A DNA stretch of 64,000 nucleotides from Plantago major (GCA_026545765.1 CM048842.1:48679431-48743430), one strand, 5' to 3'; shown: positions 34,724-45,302, numbered from the stretch's first letter. Translations and numbers: made by a program. Notes: a model not told the origin generated them from the letters alone.

Positions 34724-36113
34724 CAGGTGTTCGACCTGCTTTTAATCGATACGTCTGGCTCATACGGCCTTTGCTCTTGTGAAATTTGCAGTATCCCTTC
34801 GCATTTCTGGTTCTCCGATTATGGGATGGCTTTGGCCATTGGATGTCCAACTTTTTCTCCACAATAGTGGCCAAGATGTCGGATCTCGGCTTATTGAGGC
34901 GCGTGTAGTCCGCGAATCTCCTGGGCGGACTCCTCTCCTCAGAAATGCCTTTGTCTCTGTGATCTTTCTTCGGGTCAAACTTCCCCTGGCGTTGCTCTTG
35001 TCTTTGCGGTTCCTTTCCCTTCTTCGATCCCGCTCGGACTGGTACGTTCCTTCGGTATTCTTCTCCGTACATCACCTCCTCACAGATGTCATCCAAGTGC
35101 TTTTTGCTCCTCACTTCGACTGGAGAGCTTCCTCCGGAGTTGTAAGTATTAGCGTGACGGACCCGTTCTTTAATACTATGGGGCTCAACTCGAGTACTTC
35201 CGTATTGAAGCGATCTAGGAAAGTTCAAGATCTTCCTGTTCCTTTGGATGACTTCGCCAGTGCTCTACAAGACGCTTTTCTTCTTTTGATTTTCCAACCG
35301 TGCTAAGAACTTAGAAGATAGATCTGATACGACCTTATTGACTTGTTCAAAAAGCGGTGTACCAATCCATAGCCGTGTCAAGAGGGTGGACGAGAACGTA
35401 AGGGCTTTAGTATTGTCACTCAGCCCTTTGGAATCCATCTTGCTGTTGTACCTTGTCAGGTGACCCACGGGACAAGTATCCCCGTAGTAGTATTCCAAGT
35501 TCGGAATCACTTGGTCCGAGTTCCTATTTCTTTCCTTTTCCCTCATGATATCGTCACACAGAGGGTTTGGGGCACTCGTAGTGATCTGCTCGTGGTCTTT
35601 TACCAGGTGTCCGAGGTTCAGGATTTGGGTTTCTAAAGCTTTTTGTTGGGCGTAGATTTCGTCCGCTGTCATGACCTCTCATGTCCGTGGATGGACTGCG
35701 ACATCCGCGGGGAGTTCGTCTAGCCGGACAACTGGAATGGTCTCTGCTACATGATCTCTGTCCCTCATGGGAGCTTGTCGCGGACCTCCTGGCTGCCTGT
35801 TACCTCCTTCTTGGTGCTCTCTCCTCCCATTCGGGCTTCCTTCACCCCGAACTTGTGAAGCAGAGGCCCGTCGGTCTAGAAAATTTCGCAAATCCTCATG
35901 GTGCGGCTGATCTCCCAACCTCTGTTGGATCGAACGCTGTCTGTTTCTTGACAAGGCGGGCTCCGCTTGAACCGGAGTAACCACTGGCGGAGTGGCTTGC
36001 TGAGGATGGGCATTGTTAGACCTTAGGCATCCTTGGATAATTGTGAGCAACCTATCAAACTGAGTTTCGCTTAGTCCGAGGTCGCTTGTGCGGACAACGC
36101 GACCATCGGGCAT
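34665..36113 (-). pseudogene. Gypsy gag, broken into three frames
   Basis: This is the capsid and nucleocapsid polyprotein of the retrotransposon. The first frame (36113-35679) is Arg/Gln/Pro-rich and ends at a stop. The second (35672-35265) has IPNLEYYYGDTCPVGHL and FEQVNKVVSDLSSKF, resembling the Tat capsid region but shorter than usual. The third (35228-34665) has the HLDDICEEVM to RSDILATI region and a degenerate zinc knuckle, YCKFHKSKGRMSQTYRLK, in which the usual late His and Cys are lost. Stops and shifts between the frames indicate decay. Confidence 0.75.
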
Positions 36114-36447
36114 CGTAAACTGTTGACCTGTGGTAGGGCCTTGAGCTTCTGCCGGAGAAGCTCATGCTACCCCTTCTCCATGGTCCGTAGGCACGATATT
36201 CACAGGGACGCTTTGGCCTCCTCTAAGCGGGGCGTCTCTTTCCTCATCCGAGGATGGGCTGGCGGTCCGCCCGTCGCTCGGATATCTCCTTCCAGCGTTC
36301 CTTCCAGCCACAGCGGCCCTTCATCCTCGGGTGGGCGGACGTCCTCGTGGGCGTGGTGGTGGTGTTCCCACGCCTGCAGCACTAGTCCGAGCTGTTCGTC
36401 TCGTTCTAGCCATCAGCACAACACAAACACAGATCTTTTTGTAAAGG

Positions 36448-36465
36448 TTCCCACAGACGGCGCCA
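36448..36465 (-). promoter_or_regulatory. Primer-binding site of the gypsy element
   Basis: On the minus strand TGGCGCCGTCTGTGGGAA follows the 5' LTR after a 3-base gap. The first nine bases equal the start of the Asp-tRNA-type primer site known from plant Athila/Tat elements (TGGCGCCGTTG...), and the rest diverges. Position and sequence both support it. Confidence 0.75.
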
Positions 36466-36468
36466 AAA

Positions 36469-37325
36469 TGTTGAGGGATAAAACCTCAAACACCAACACT
36501 ACTACTATAAGTAACCTAATCTAAGATCCACCTCCAACTTGAAGTCCGAGAGAAGGCTTGTCCGAGCAAGAGTACCTGAAAGGACTAAGTGGGGGGGGTT
36601 AGAATGGATTACCCGGATTGCCTAAGTCAATCCGGAATGAGGCTTTACTCAAAGGAGAGATGAAAGCTCTCAATGCAATAGTAGCGGGAAAGTTTAAGAT
36701 ATCAAGAGATACTTGTTAGTATGGGATTATCACTTGCCTTAAGGTCTTGGACCTTGTGCTATATTTATAGTTATCATATACTTATGAAGTAGCTCATAAG
36801 ATGATGCCAAGTGTATGCCTCAGATTTGGATAGCAATGCTACCTTTGGCCCATGGCCCATTAGTGAATAGTAATCCAATACTAATTAATGGGCCAGGAGG
36901 GTAGTTTGGTCATTTCCCTCTGAGAGTACTGTTCTGCACGTTGGGTCCGTGTTAGTCCCTCGGACATACCTGTCTGCTTGGTTGTTCTGCCCTTGGGTGA
37001 CTCTGGATGTCCGAGCCTAGAGTCTCACGGAAGTATCTCAGTGGTTCTGTTATATACGTTTGGGCTTATCGTGATGGTGGCGTCCGAGATTTCCTCGTCC
37101 GGTCCGTTTGGCATCTCTGTACTGGCGTGGCCAGGTTTGTAAGTCCTTCTCCCAGCTAGCTCGGACTAGCTGTAAGGTTGTAGTGACCTTTAGTGTACTG
37201 GTCGATTCACTTTGGGCGGACCATGTGAGGTCGGACCAGTACTGAGTTGGCTAATTAAGCCGTGATGCGCTTTAGGACACGCTCTATGGCGCCCTTAATG
37301 GATTGGACACATGTCCGTAACAACA
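36469..37325 (-). mobile_element. 5' LTR of the Tat-like gypsy retrotransposon (right LTR)
   Basis: This 857-bp LTR has the same ends (TGTTGAGGG...GTAACAACA) as the left LTR. It retains about 30 bp around 36730-36762 (CACTTGCCTTAAGG...) that the left LTR has lost, and a shorter G8 run. As the 5' LTR of a minus-strand element it supplies the promoter. Confidence 0.93.
36762..36769 (-). promoter_or_regulatory. LTR TATA box
   Basis: On the minus strand this reads TATAAATA within AACTATAAATATAGC, in the middle of the 5' LTR and in the direction of gag-pol. Confidence 0.6.
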
Positions 37326-37479
37326 AAGAGGACGTCGTGCCAGGCCAAGTACATACCCGACCTGATTTTGAGAGACTCATGTAATTCAGGATCACACTAA
37401 TTAAGCCTACATAACCCATGAGAAGAATCGGGCTTCATGAAGCCCGACCCGACACAATACCAATGCCTAGTCCTACTCA

Positions 37480-37945
37480 AAGTTATTGTGACAAAATAAA
37501 ACTTTGTCACCATTAATTGGGCTCTATGGCAACTATGTATTCAAACATTGGTGACAAATGCAAATCTATCATAAAATGTTTATAGTGACAAGTTACATTT
37601 TGTCACAAGTTAAACATCTGTGACAAAAACATGTTTTGTCACGACAACTATTTTCCGGTGACAAATCTAAATGCGTCACTAGATAAATATGTGACAGACC
37701 TTGCATTTGTCACCAAAGCATATAAAATTTGTCACCAGAGAATTTGCGCCAAAATTTTGGACTGGCGCGTGACACATGAGTGACAAAACACGAATTTTGT
37801 CACTAGAAGTCTATCCTTTAGCCACAATATAATATGTCGTCACTAGAGATTGACAATATAGTGACGACAGCGAAATTCGTCACCAGAAAGTAACCTACAA
37901 TGACAAATTCTGGTTTCGTCATTGTCAAGTTGTCACCATAAACTA
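37480..37945. repeat. CACTA 1 right subterminal repeats
   Basis: About twenty copies of TTTGTCAC or GTGACAAA, in both orientations, lie within 480 bp of the right end. They mirror the left arm. Confidence 0.8.
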
Positions 37946-37959
37946 CTTTTTTTGTAGTG

Positions 37960-38178
37960 GTTGTAATATGAGAAAAATACCAATGTTGAGAACATAGGTG
38001 TTTTTAGGAAAATCATTCATGTTATTAATCAAAATGTTTATGTTGTTAATGAAATCCATTTCTTTATAATATGAGAATCACAATTGTTGAGAACATAGAC
38101 GTTTTGATTAATAACATCGACAATTTTCTTGGCAAAATTGTTTCATCTCTAGATAAATTATTTTGGGACCGTCTCTCA
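37960..38178. mobile_element. Foldback MITE copy E, right fragment
   Basis: The sequence resumes as GTTGTAATATGAGAAAAATACC, the continuation seen in copy D after GTCTT, and ends with GGGACCGTCTCTCAG. It contains an extra internal segment in which the ATGTTATTAATCAAAAT...GTTGAGAACATAG block is repeated, so copy E was longer than copy D before it was broken. Confidence 0.75.
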
Positions 38179-38252
38179 GAATAAACTGATTTAGACAGTA
38201 TTTAATTATTCTTGTAGGTCTGATTTTATTAACTTACCTTTTATCACAAAGT

Positions 38253-38481
38253 CTCATGAGAGACGGTCTATAGATAACTTATCTAGAGATGCATATGTTA
38301 TCAATAAAAACAATCATGTTATTAATCAAAACGTCTATGTTCTTAATGAAATAAGTCTTGTTGTAATATGAAAAAATACAAATGTTGAGAACATAGGTGT
38401 TTAGATTAATAACATCGATGATTTTCTTGACAATATATGTCCGTCTCTAAATAAATTATTTAGATACCGTTTTTCAAGAGA
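38253..38481. mobile_element. Foldback MITE, copy D (unbroken reference copy)
   Basis: This uninterrupted copy runs from TCATGAGAGACGGTCTATAG to ATACCGTTTTTCAAGAG. It contains ATCAAAACGTCTATGTTCTT followed by AATGAAATAAGTCTTGTTG, exactly the sites where the LINE and CACTA 1 entered copy E. Confidence 0.8.
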
Positions 38482-38485
38482 CTTA

Positions 38486-38582
38486 GGCTCCGTTCTCTTC
38501 GTCTCTGCTAACTCATTCAGTTCAGTTAAGTTCAGATCAGTTCAGTTTAGATCAGTTATGTTCAAATGAAGAGAACAGAGCC
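38486..38582. mobile_element. Tourist-type MITE, short copy
   Basis: This 97-bp element is flanked by TTA duplications (38483-38485 and 38583-38585). Its ends GGCTCCGTTCTCTTCGTC and GAAGAGAACAGAGCC are inverted repeats shared with 63047-63204. The interior repeats AGTTCAG and AGATCAG. Confidence 0.8.
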
Positions 38583-39597
38583 TTACTATCTTTTATAGGT
38601 GAGTTAATATGTTCGTTTGTTCCAAGACTTACAATAGTTTAGCCCATTCTCTTTTATATCGCGTAATTTTAGTGTAGATGCTGATGGAGGAAGTGATTTA
38701 CCTTCTGGCATTTGATGATTTTATTTGACATATGAATTTGCTTCGATAAAAAAATAATGTTATGGAAAAATTAAAAGAAAATTTTCCATGTTTAAGAAAA
38801 CGTTTATTGAAAACAAATCTGCATGATTTGAAATTTTTGACCAATCAGAATAAAGCTTTTTCACACTAAGCAATTGAATGGACCAATCACAACATAGGGA
38901 TTTGCCACATAATTATTTGATGTGTACACCCTAAAATGGCTCAAAATCTTTTTTGCTTAATTTATTATATAGATTGTAACACTTTTAGTGAAACGTCGGA
39001 AACGGAAAGGTGTAACAATTTCTCTAAAATTGAGGGAGTAGTATTTATCTACATACAATAATTCTATTATTTGTAACTAAATACCACAATAATGTACGTA
39101 GCGTGTTATCACCTAGTAGCATAATAATAACAAAAGAGCGTGTCCTGGGAAACAGTGAAAATTGGTATACCTTTAATTGTGGAGAGTAAGTTTCAACGGG
39201 TAGAATTCGACAATCAAGAAGAGATTGAGAACTTGTAATTTGTGCTCGTTTCTTGCTAATAGTGAAATCTAGGGGTGCACATTCGAATCAATCTGATCCG
39301 AAATTCGGATTGATCTGAAATTCCGGAGTAATTTATGCTAATTCGAAATTCGATTCGATGCTTCGGATCGGATTTTTTCGGATCCAATCCGAAAAATCTG
39401 AAAATATAAAAACGTTAATTAAAAAATCGCAATTATGGAGCAAAAATAGCAGTAAACTAACAAGCTAACCCGTTAATTTACTTCAAAGTACCTGTTATAA
39501 ATAACAAAGACCACCCTTAAATGAAACCCAAAATTAACAATTTACACAATCCAAATTAACATAAGCAAGGTCTCTAAAAAAATTAACATAAACAAAG
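38583..39597. other. Intergenic DNA with a hAT-like end
   Basis: No gene is recognised. Near 39271-39400, AGGGGTGCACATTCGAATC is followed by repeated ATCCGAA / TTCGGAT words. This is the usual look of one end of a non-autonomous hAT element. The other end is not found. Confidence 0.4.
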
Positions 39598-40490
39598 GGG
39601 CAAATTACATTAGGTCCCCCTAATAAATCTCGTAATAACACTTTAGTCCCTCTGATTTGAACAATTACATTTTAGTCCAAAATCGATTTTTCGCGTTAAC
39701 CGGCAGATTAAATCATTTCCACGTGGATAATCAAAGTATAAAGCACATAAAACCCTTTTAAGTTTATCAAAATCTCACAATTAACCCAAAACAATTTACT
39801 CTTTCATTTTCATCTTCTTCTTCATCAAACCGTTATCTTTCACCATTATTCTTCATCATCAAATTGGTTTTTCTTTCATATTACAAGTATATTCATCATC
39901 AACAACACACGACTAACATTAAATCCTAATTCCTAGTTAAAAAAAATCACCACTAATGGAGATTGGAGCTCCATTGGTGGAGCTTCAACAGCTCCATTTT
40001 CAGAGCTGTTAAAGCTTTAAAAGTGGAGCTTCTGCAGCTCCGAAAATGGAGCTAAACAGCTCCATTAACAGAGCTGTTGAAGCTCCATTAATGGATCTTC
40101 AACTGCTCCGAAAATGGAGCTTTTGAGCTCCATTAATGGAGCTCTTAAGCTCCATTGCTAAACTGATGGAGCTGTTCAAAGCTCCATTCATGGAGAAGTT
40201 TTAAAAAATAAAATAAAGAGCCCTTTTTGCAATTTGTTGGGATTGAAATTGAATAGGAGAAACAAAATATGGGTTGATTTGAATTTATAATAAACTGTGT
40301 TAAGTAAACAAGAGGGGCCAATTGCAATTCATTTTTGTTAAATCTGAATATTGAAATAAAGAAAATCATTTTCATGAATATCCACATCATTATTTCTCCG
40401 CCACATAGGATATATATTCATGTTGACTTTTGGACTAAAACGTAATTGATTTATAAAGTATGTCTATAGGTCTTTATCTAAGGGATGTCA
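39598..40490. mobile_element. Non-autonomous element with AGCTCC repeats, copy 1
   Basis: The head GGGCAAATTACATTAGGTCC, the phrase ATTACATTTTAGTCCAAA, a CTTCTTCTTC-rich stretch, a block of GGAGCT/AGCTCC repeats (39959-40190) and a tail with GACTTTTGGACTAAAACGTAAT follow the same order as in the element at 45303-46251. No protein-coding frame is convincing. No target duplication is visible here and the right end looks decayed. Membership of the Mutator-like group is inferred from the better-preserved relative. Confidence 0.5.
39959..40190. repeat. GGAGCT / AGCTCC repeat block
   Basis: About twenty copies of GGAGCT or AGCTCC (AGAGCTGTT variants included) occur within 230 bp, spaced roughly 10-15 bp apart in both orientations. 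Neighbouring copies can form hairpins. Confidence 0.8.
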
Positions 40491-40689
40491 CCTAGGAGAC
40501 CTTCTCTTTTAGTAAATCGACAATGATACAATAATACAATACGGATATACAATATTCAATAATACAATATACAATAAATCGACAATTTTATACATACAAT
40601 ATTGAATAATATAATATTCAATATCCAATAATACAAAGAAATTATACAAAATTAATAAGAAAAAATGAAAAAAATATAGAAGAGGTAAA

Positions 40690-41401
40690 AAAATCGGATG
40701 AGATCTTGGTGGATCTTCACTGCTCTTGATTGATCTTCACGAATTTCAACGGATCTTGGTGGATCTTGACGAATCGGACGAGATCTTGACAAATCGAACG
40801 AATCATAGGAAGGAGATGGTGGTGGTGGCGTGGTGGCAGTGGTGGTTGTGTGGTGGTAGGAGGAGGACGAATCGAAGGAAGGAGATGGTGGTGGTGGCAG
40901 TGGGGGTTGTGTGGTGGTGGCAGTGCGGTGGATGGGAGGTGGAGTTCGGTGGTGAAGGGTGGTGGGGGTGTGAGGCCGATGGTGGTGCGGAGGTGGTGGA
41001 AGGGTGGTGGGAGGAAGGAGAGAATAGGGTGGTGGGAGGAAGGAGATGGAATTGCGAGTGATGGAAGGAAGGAGTTGGTTAATATTAGGGTTACTGAGAG
41101 ATTAGCGACAGATAACCCTATCCGTCGCTAAATTTAGCGACGGATAGGGTTATCTGTCTCTAAACCCCTTTTCCATTTTTCTTATTTACTTGGTCAACCT
41201 AATTAGAGACAGATAACCTATCCGTCTCTAATTAGCGACAGATTAATTGTTTATCCGTCTCTAATTAGAGACGGATTGGCGACGGATTGAGCAATTTGCT
41301 CAAAAGGTCTATAATCTATCGCTAAGAAGCACCGATCCATAGCTAAATAGCGATGGATCCGTCGCCGTTGTCCGTCGCTAAACCCCATAGTTCTTGTAGT
41401 G
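40690..41401. mobile_element. Truncated CACTA element, right end only
   Basis: The right terminus TAGTTCTTGTAGTG lies at 41388-41401, with inverted GCGACGGATA / TATCCGTCGC repeats from 41100 to 41395. No matching CACTAC start is found to the left. The preceding sequence is G-rich. It belongs to the same GACGGATA group as the CACTAs at 44793-58581. Confidence 0.65.
40800..41062 (+). repeat. G-rich GGTGGT repeat tract
   Basis: A GAAGGAAGGAGATGGTGGTGGTGG-like module of about 65 bp is repeated in tandem and followed by more GGTGG/GGAGG words. It can be read as Gly/Val/Trp-rich frames, but these are low-complexity artefacts. The strand could form G-quadruplexes. Confidence 0.7.
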
Positions 41402-42269
41402 TTATCGAGCCAACCTGAGTACTACTTTGATTTGTGCCTTGACTTTTGGGAGCAGGATTGCATAACATTGCCGCGAGGTAATGATCTTGAAGTACACCTT
41501 GAGGGACATTAGGTTACACTTGTAACCGCTGGTTGTAGTGAGTGATACTTACTTGTTATATGCCTGTTGTGGAGTCGCAGAGGTCTGAGTTGAAACTAAG
41601 TGAGTCAGTGGAGTATGAAACCCTAGAGACTAGTTGCTTATCTATGTCACGGTTTATGCTCTTTACTCATTTCATAGTCACTTCTTATTTATCATTATTA
41701 CCTTGCTCATCAGCAAGAAACTGGTTTGGGGGTGTGATGTGACAATGAAATGTGTGATTTTGCATGCTTTTAGACCCTCATTTTTTGCCCAAGATTCAAT
41801 ATTTGCATCATAATATGGCTAATTACCAACTTCTTGCATATTTTGTAGGTCATGATCGCATTTTTGAGAAATTGCACGATTTCCAGTGCCAAAACGTCAT
41901 ATTTAGCTGAAATCGAGGAAAATAAGGAAATATGCTGATTTGGCCGTTGCACGGAGTTCGAGGTATCAAAACATGTCATGTGACCAACCAATGTGAATAT
42001 AATTGAAGATGTTATAACTTTGTAGAAGACCACTTTTCGAGAAAATGAAGTTAAGAAGCCCGAAATTGAAGAACGAAGAAAACAGACAGAACCTGGGAAA
42101 ATCGACCTACTGCAGTGGACAGGAGGCCGCAGAAGCCTCTCTGCGGTCCACAGTCGACCGCAGTGAAGAAGAATTCTCTAGAAACAGGCTTTTTCTGGCC
42201 TGTCAGGCTAGAGCCCACCTTTCTAACCTTCCTCAATGATGAATGGCGGCCAGGGGATGAAATTTACAG

Positions 42270-42277
42270 TATAAATA
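42270..42277 (+). promoter_or_regulatory. LTR TATA box
   Basis: TATAAATA in ACAGTATAAATAAGACC lies inside the presumed LTR. It supports plus-strand orientation. Confidence 0.45.
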
Positions 42278-42896
42278 AGACCCTTGGGGTCTCATAATCA
42301 TTCACCGCTCCCAAAGCAGCTCTCCTGAGAGAGAACCAGTCCTCGGGGAAGTGAAACCCCAAAACCGCTGGCTGTCAGGCACCCAGAAGGAGGAAACCCT
42401 AGAAGCAGCACGAAGACATCAGAGACTAAGTTTCTTCTTCTTCTTCTTTCTTTCTTGTTCTTTTCGATTTCTGTATGTAGTAGAATACTATGAGTAGCTA
42501 ACTTTCTCTTGTAAAGGCGAACCGCCGAAACTCTGTTGTGCTACTTCTTTATATGCCGAGTTATATTAATGGAATAGTTTCTAGACGTAAATCGTGATTA
42601 TAAAACTCTATACATCCTTTGTGGTGTGATGTTATGCTGAGTGACACAGTAGTTTCATTGAACTGAGTAGGGGTACTGGTATCGACTGCGCCTTGGTATT
42701 TAGTATTATGTCCTGCTGTCGTTAGAGGTAATCGCGTAGGATATTTACTAGGAAGTTAGGAGTAGCATAGTACGGGGGAGGTCGGAGGTCCTTTTTACGC
42801 TTCAACCACCATCGATTACATCAACAGAATTAGAGTTTACTGCGATTCAATCACCTGCTTTCAATCTGTCTGCTGTCTACATGCGAAATCAAAACG

Positions 42897-44365
42897 CACT
42901 ACAACAAAAATAAGCATTAGTCACACTTATATCAGTGACATTTAAGTGAAAACGTTGTTGAAAATCAAATAAGTGACACTTTAGTGAATGTAGTGTTTAG
43001 TGACATTTGTCTCGGTGACATTTTTACATGAATGTTACTAAAACATGAATCCATGATACTTTTAAAAGGTGTCACTGTGATACTTGAATAAATTAATGTA
43101 TATAAATATATTTTTAAACCTAAAGTGACATTACAACGTGCCAATAAAAAGACACACGATTACTACAACATCAGTTAGTGCCATTTTAATAAATGTTAGT
43201 AGCAATGAATTAATCCAGCCCAAACACATTACACATAAGTAATTGTTGGTCAGGTCCAACCCAAACACATGGAACAGAGGTCAAAATTAAAAGGGGGCTA
43301 GGGTTACGAGCAACGACGAATGCTGCTCTCCACGGCCGTTTTCTCGGACGCTCATCCACCTTGTTTCAGCTTCATTTCTACTTGTTGTTTGGCCCTATAT
43401 ATGCATGTAAATTCTGCCTTAATTTCTGTTGCACATTGTACGTATATAGTTACATTGTCTTTTCTAGGCTTTTTAGTTGTTTATTTGATTTCCTAATTCA
43501 TCATGATCATGTAAATGTGGTACTGAATCATTTTGTGCAGGGGTTGTTTATGAAAACTGGTGAAATTGATCAGAAGTTACACACGTACACCGCAGTACGT
43601 TTGAATTGATCAGAAGCAAGTTACACACTTACACCACAGTTTTGAATTAATCAGAAGCATGTGACTGGCAGGATTAGGAATTCATCATGAACAAGTTACG
43701 CCTGAATTTATCGGAGGTCTAGATGATTCATGTATAGACCATATTTGTAGGGTGTCTATTTGTATTTGAGTTCCTCATAAGCTTATGTAGCTTGATTTTG
43801 CAATTGTATCTGCTTTAGTTAAGATTGAATTTTATATATGAAGTTAAAGTATATATGTAATATAGTTTTTGCAATAAATCTGTTATGTTTAGTGTAATTT
43901 ATTTATATTGTAAATAAATTCACAAATGTTTTTATGAATTTACAAAGTTCGTCACTTTCCAAGAATTTTAAAGTGACATCTCATGAACATTTGAATCTAT
44001 TTTCTAGTGTCATTGTTCATATGTTAGAATGACACTATGAAATGTGACTAAAATACTGTTTGGTGGCATGCCCAAGTGTCACAGTTAAGGATTACAATGA
44101 CAATTTGGAATGTTCCTACATTAAAATGTTCTAGCATTTGTAGATGCCACTAATTTGGTAATCTGTGACATTCAAAAGTGTTTCACAATCTTATTATTTT
44201 GACATTGTAAAAATGACACACTACATTTGAATAGTGAAACTATAGAATCAGCCATACGGCTTGAAGTGAAACTTGTCAATACATGTCACAAAATTCAATT
44301 ATGTCACTAAATACATGTATAATTGACATTTTATAGTGTGACTATACATCAATTTTGTTGTAGTG
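42897..44365. mobile_element. CACTA 2, non-autonomous, 1.47 kb
   Basis: It starts CACTACAACAAAAATAAGC and ends AATTTTGTTGTAGTG, which are inverted copies of each other. The flanks are ACG on the left and GCG on the right, a 3-bp duplication with one mismatch. Subterminal words are AGTGACATTT and its complement, different from both other CACTA groups here. The interior has CTAGGGTTACGAGC and other 5'-UTR-like sequence but no transposase. Confidence 0.85.
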
Positions 44366-44458
44366 GCGTTACTTGTTTGTTCCTATACTAAGTGTTCGTG
44401 GAGAACGACACCCCGAGTTAACTTACCGATATTGCTATGTGTTTGTGAGTTGCCGACA

Positions 44459-44792
44459 ATAAATAAATTTAATCTTTGATTGTATTTGAGAATTACATGT
44501 ACTACAACGCATTCAAATTCTTAACCCACCAATTGGTGGGTTGGTTGGTTGGTTGCAACCCACAATCCACCCGCCATATAGTTCACATAACAAAATGTTT
44601 ATATATATGTGAAATAAATTAATTGTCACTTAAATGAATACATAGAAATATGGAATAGATTAATAACAATAAAACTAGGTTATTTCATATATAAACTAAG
44701 AAACTACATATGTGAAAATGGTACTTTATCATTTTGCTTGTTTTCAAAATGTTGTTTTAATTTGTTGGATTATAATATATTTTAGTTGATGT
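44459..44792. other. Short spacer with degraded repeat ends
   Basis: The stretch contains CCAATTGGTGGGTTGGTTGG and CCACCCGCC words. After the 13.8 kb CACTA, sequence with CACCCGCC and CACCCCTAA (58590-58735) continues. The CACTA may therefore have split an older GC-rich-ended element. No gene is present. Confidence 0.4.
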
Positions 44793-44815
44793 CACTACAA
44801 AAAAAACTGTGTTTT

Positions 44816-45062
44816 AGCGACGGAAAGGGGCGACGGATCGGTGATTTTAGCGACGGATAGGGCGTTTTATATCCGTCGCTATTTAGCGACGGATAGACTA
44901 TCCGTCGTTAAGTCTTTGTTGACTTAAAAAAAAAATAGAAAATTAACGATAGATAGATTATCCGTCGTTAAAAGTAAAAAAAAATTAAAAAAATTAAACC
45001 TGCGACGGATAGCCTATCTGTCGCTATATAGCGACGGATAGGCTATCCGTCGCTAACTGTTA
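44816..45062. repeat. CACTA 3 left subterminal repeats
   Basis: Repeated GCGACGGATA and TATCCGTCGC words are arranged as short palindromes (for example GCGACGGATAG...CTATCCGTCG). They are the likely transposase-binding region. Confidence 0.85.
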
Positions 45063-45302
45063 TAAAATACGGGAAGCAGCCTCTTCTTCCCCATTTCTTC
45101 TCTGCTTATGTTTTCTTCTTCTCCCGTTTTTCAATTTCGCCTTTATCAAAGTCCGACCAAAACTCGACCATTCCGGCCAATCTTGGACTCTTTTCGAAGC
45201 TCTTTCAACAAGGAACTCGGGTGGCCCTTCAATTTCATCCTTCTTCGGCTATTTTTTCCGTAATTGAAGGTATTAGTCTAAAACCCTTACTTTTCTAAAT
45301 TT

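Larger units (their letters stand above)
24516..37325 (-). mobile_element. Ty3/gypsy LTR retrotransposon, Tat-like lineage, with antisense ORFs
   Basis: This 12.8 kb element has two LTRs and the 5-bp duplication AAGAG at 24511-24515 and 37326-37330. Gag, protease, reverse transcriptase and integrase remnants lie on the minus strand between 36113 and 31516. About 6 kb between the pol end and the 3' LTR carry ORFs on the opposite strand, including a Transposase_28-type (PF04195) region. Antisense ORFs near the 3' LTR, a large size and this primer-binding site are features I associate with plant Tat/Retand elements. The LTRs are similar enough to indicate a recent insertion, but RNase H is deleted and the frames are broken, so it is non-autonomous. 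Confidence 0.93.
18927..37959. mobile_element. CACTA DNA transposon 1, containing a solo LTR, MITEs and a gypsy element
   Basis: The element starts CACTACAAAAAATTGG and ends with the inverted CTTTTTTTGTAGTG. The 3-bp duplication GTT flanks it at 18924-18926 and 37960-37962. Both arms carry many copies of GTGACAAA / TTTGTCAC, the clustered subterminal motifs expected for transposase binding. After removing the gypsy element and the solo LTR it would be about 4.8 kb. I find no transposase coding sequence, so it is a non-autonomous member. Its subterminal word differs from the GACGGATA word of the CACTAs at 44-58 kb, so it should need a different transposase. Confidence 0.9.
41402..44458 (+). 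mobile_element. 3' portion of an LTR retrotransposon (Athila-like, tentative), split by a CACTA
   Basis: A purine tract GGTTTGGGGG at 41723-41732 is followed by TGTGATGTGACAATG, taken as the LTR start, and the LTR appears to end TTGCCGACA at 44458. A plus-strand TATAAATA lies at 42270. The upstream 330 bp (41402-41732) would be the 3' internal region, and it has no coding similarity I recognise. Excluding the CACTA at 42897-44365 the LTR would be about 1.25 kb. The left part of the retrotransposon and its target duplication are missing. Confidence 0.45.

Noticed and set aside
36123..36524. Plus-strand Ser-rich frame at the gypsy 5' end
   Set aside because: It overlaps the minus-strand gag leader, the primer-binding site and the LTR start, and has no domain.
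40726..41131. Gly/Val/Trp-rich frames in the GGTGGT tract
   Set aside because: They are simple-sequence artefacts. Two registers are open at once and neither resembles a glycine-rich protein gene with a signal peptide.
42045..42297. Short frames on both strands in the Athila-like LTR
   Set aside because: They are non-coding LTR sequence upstream of its TATA box, without conserved motifs.
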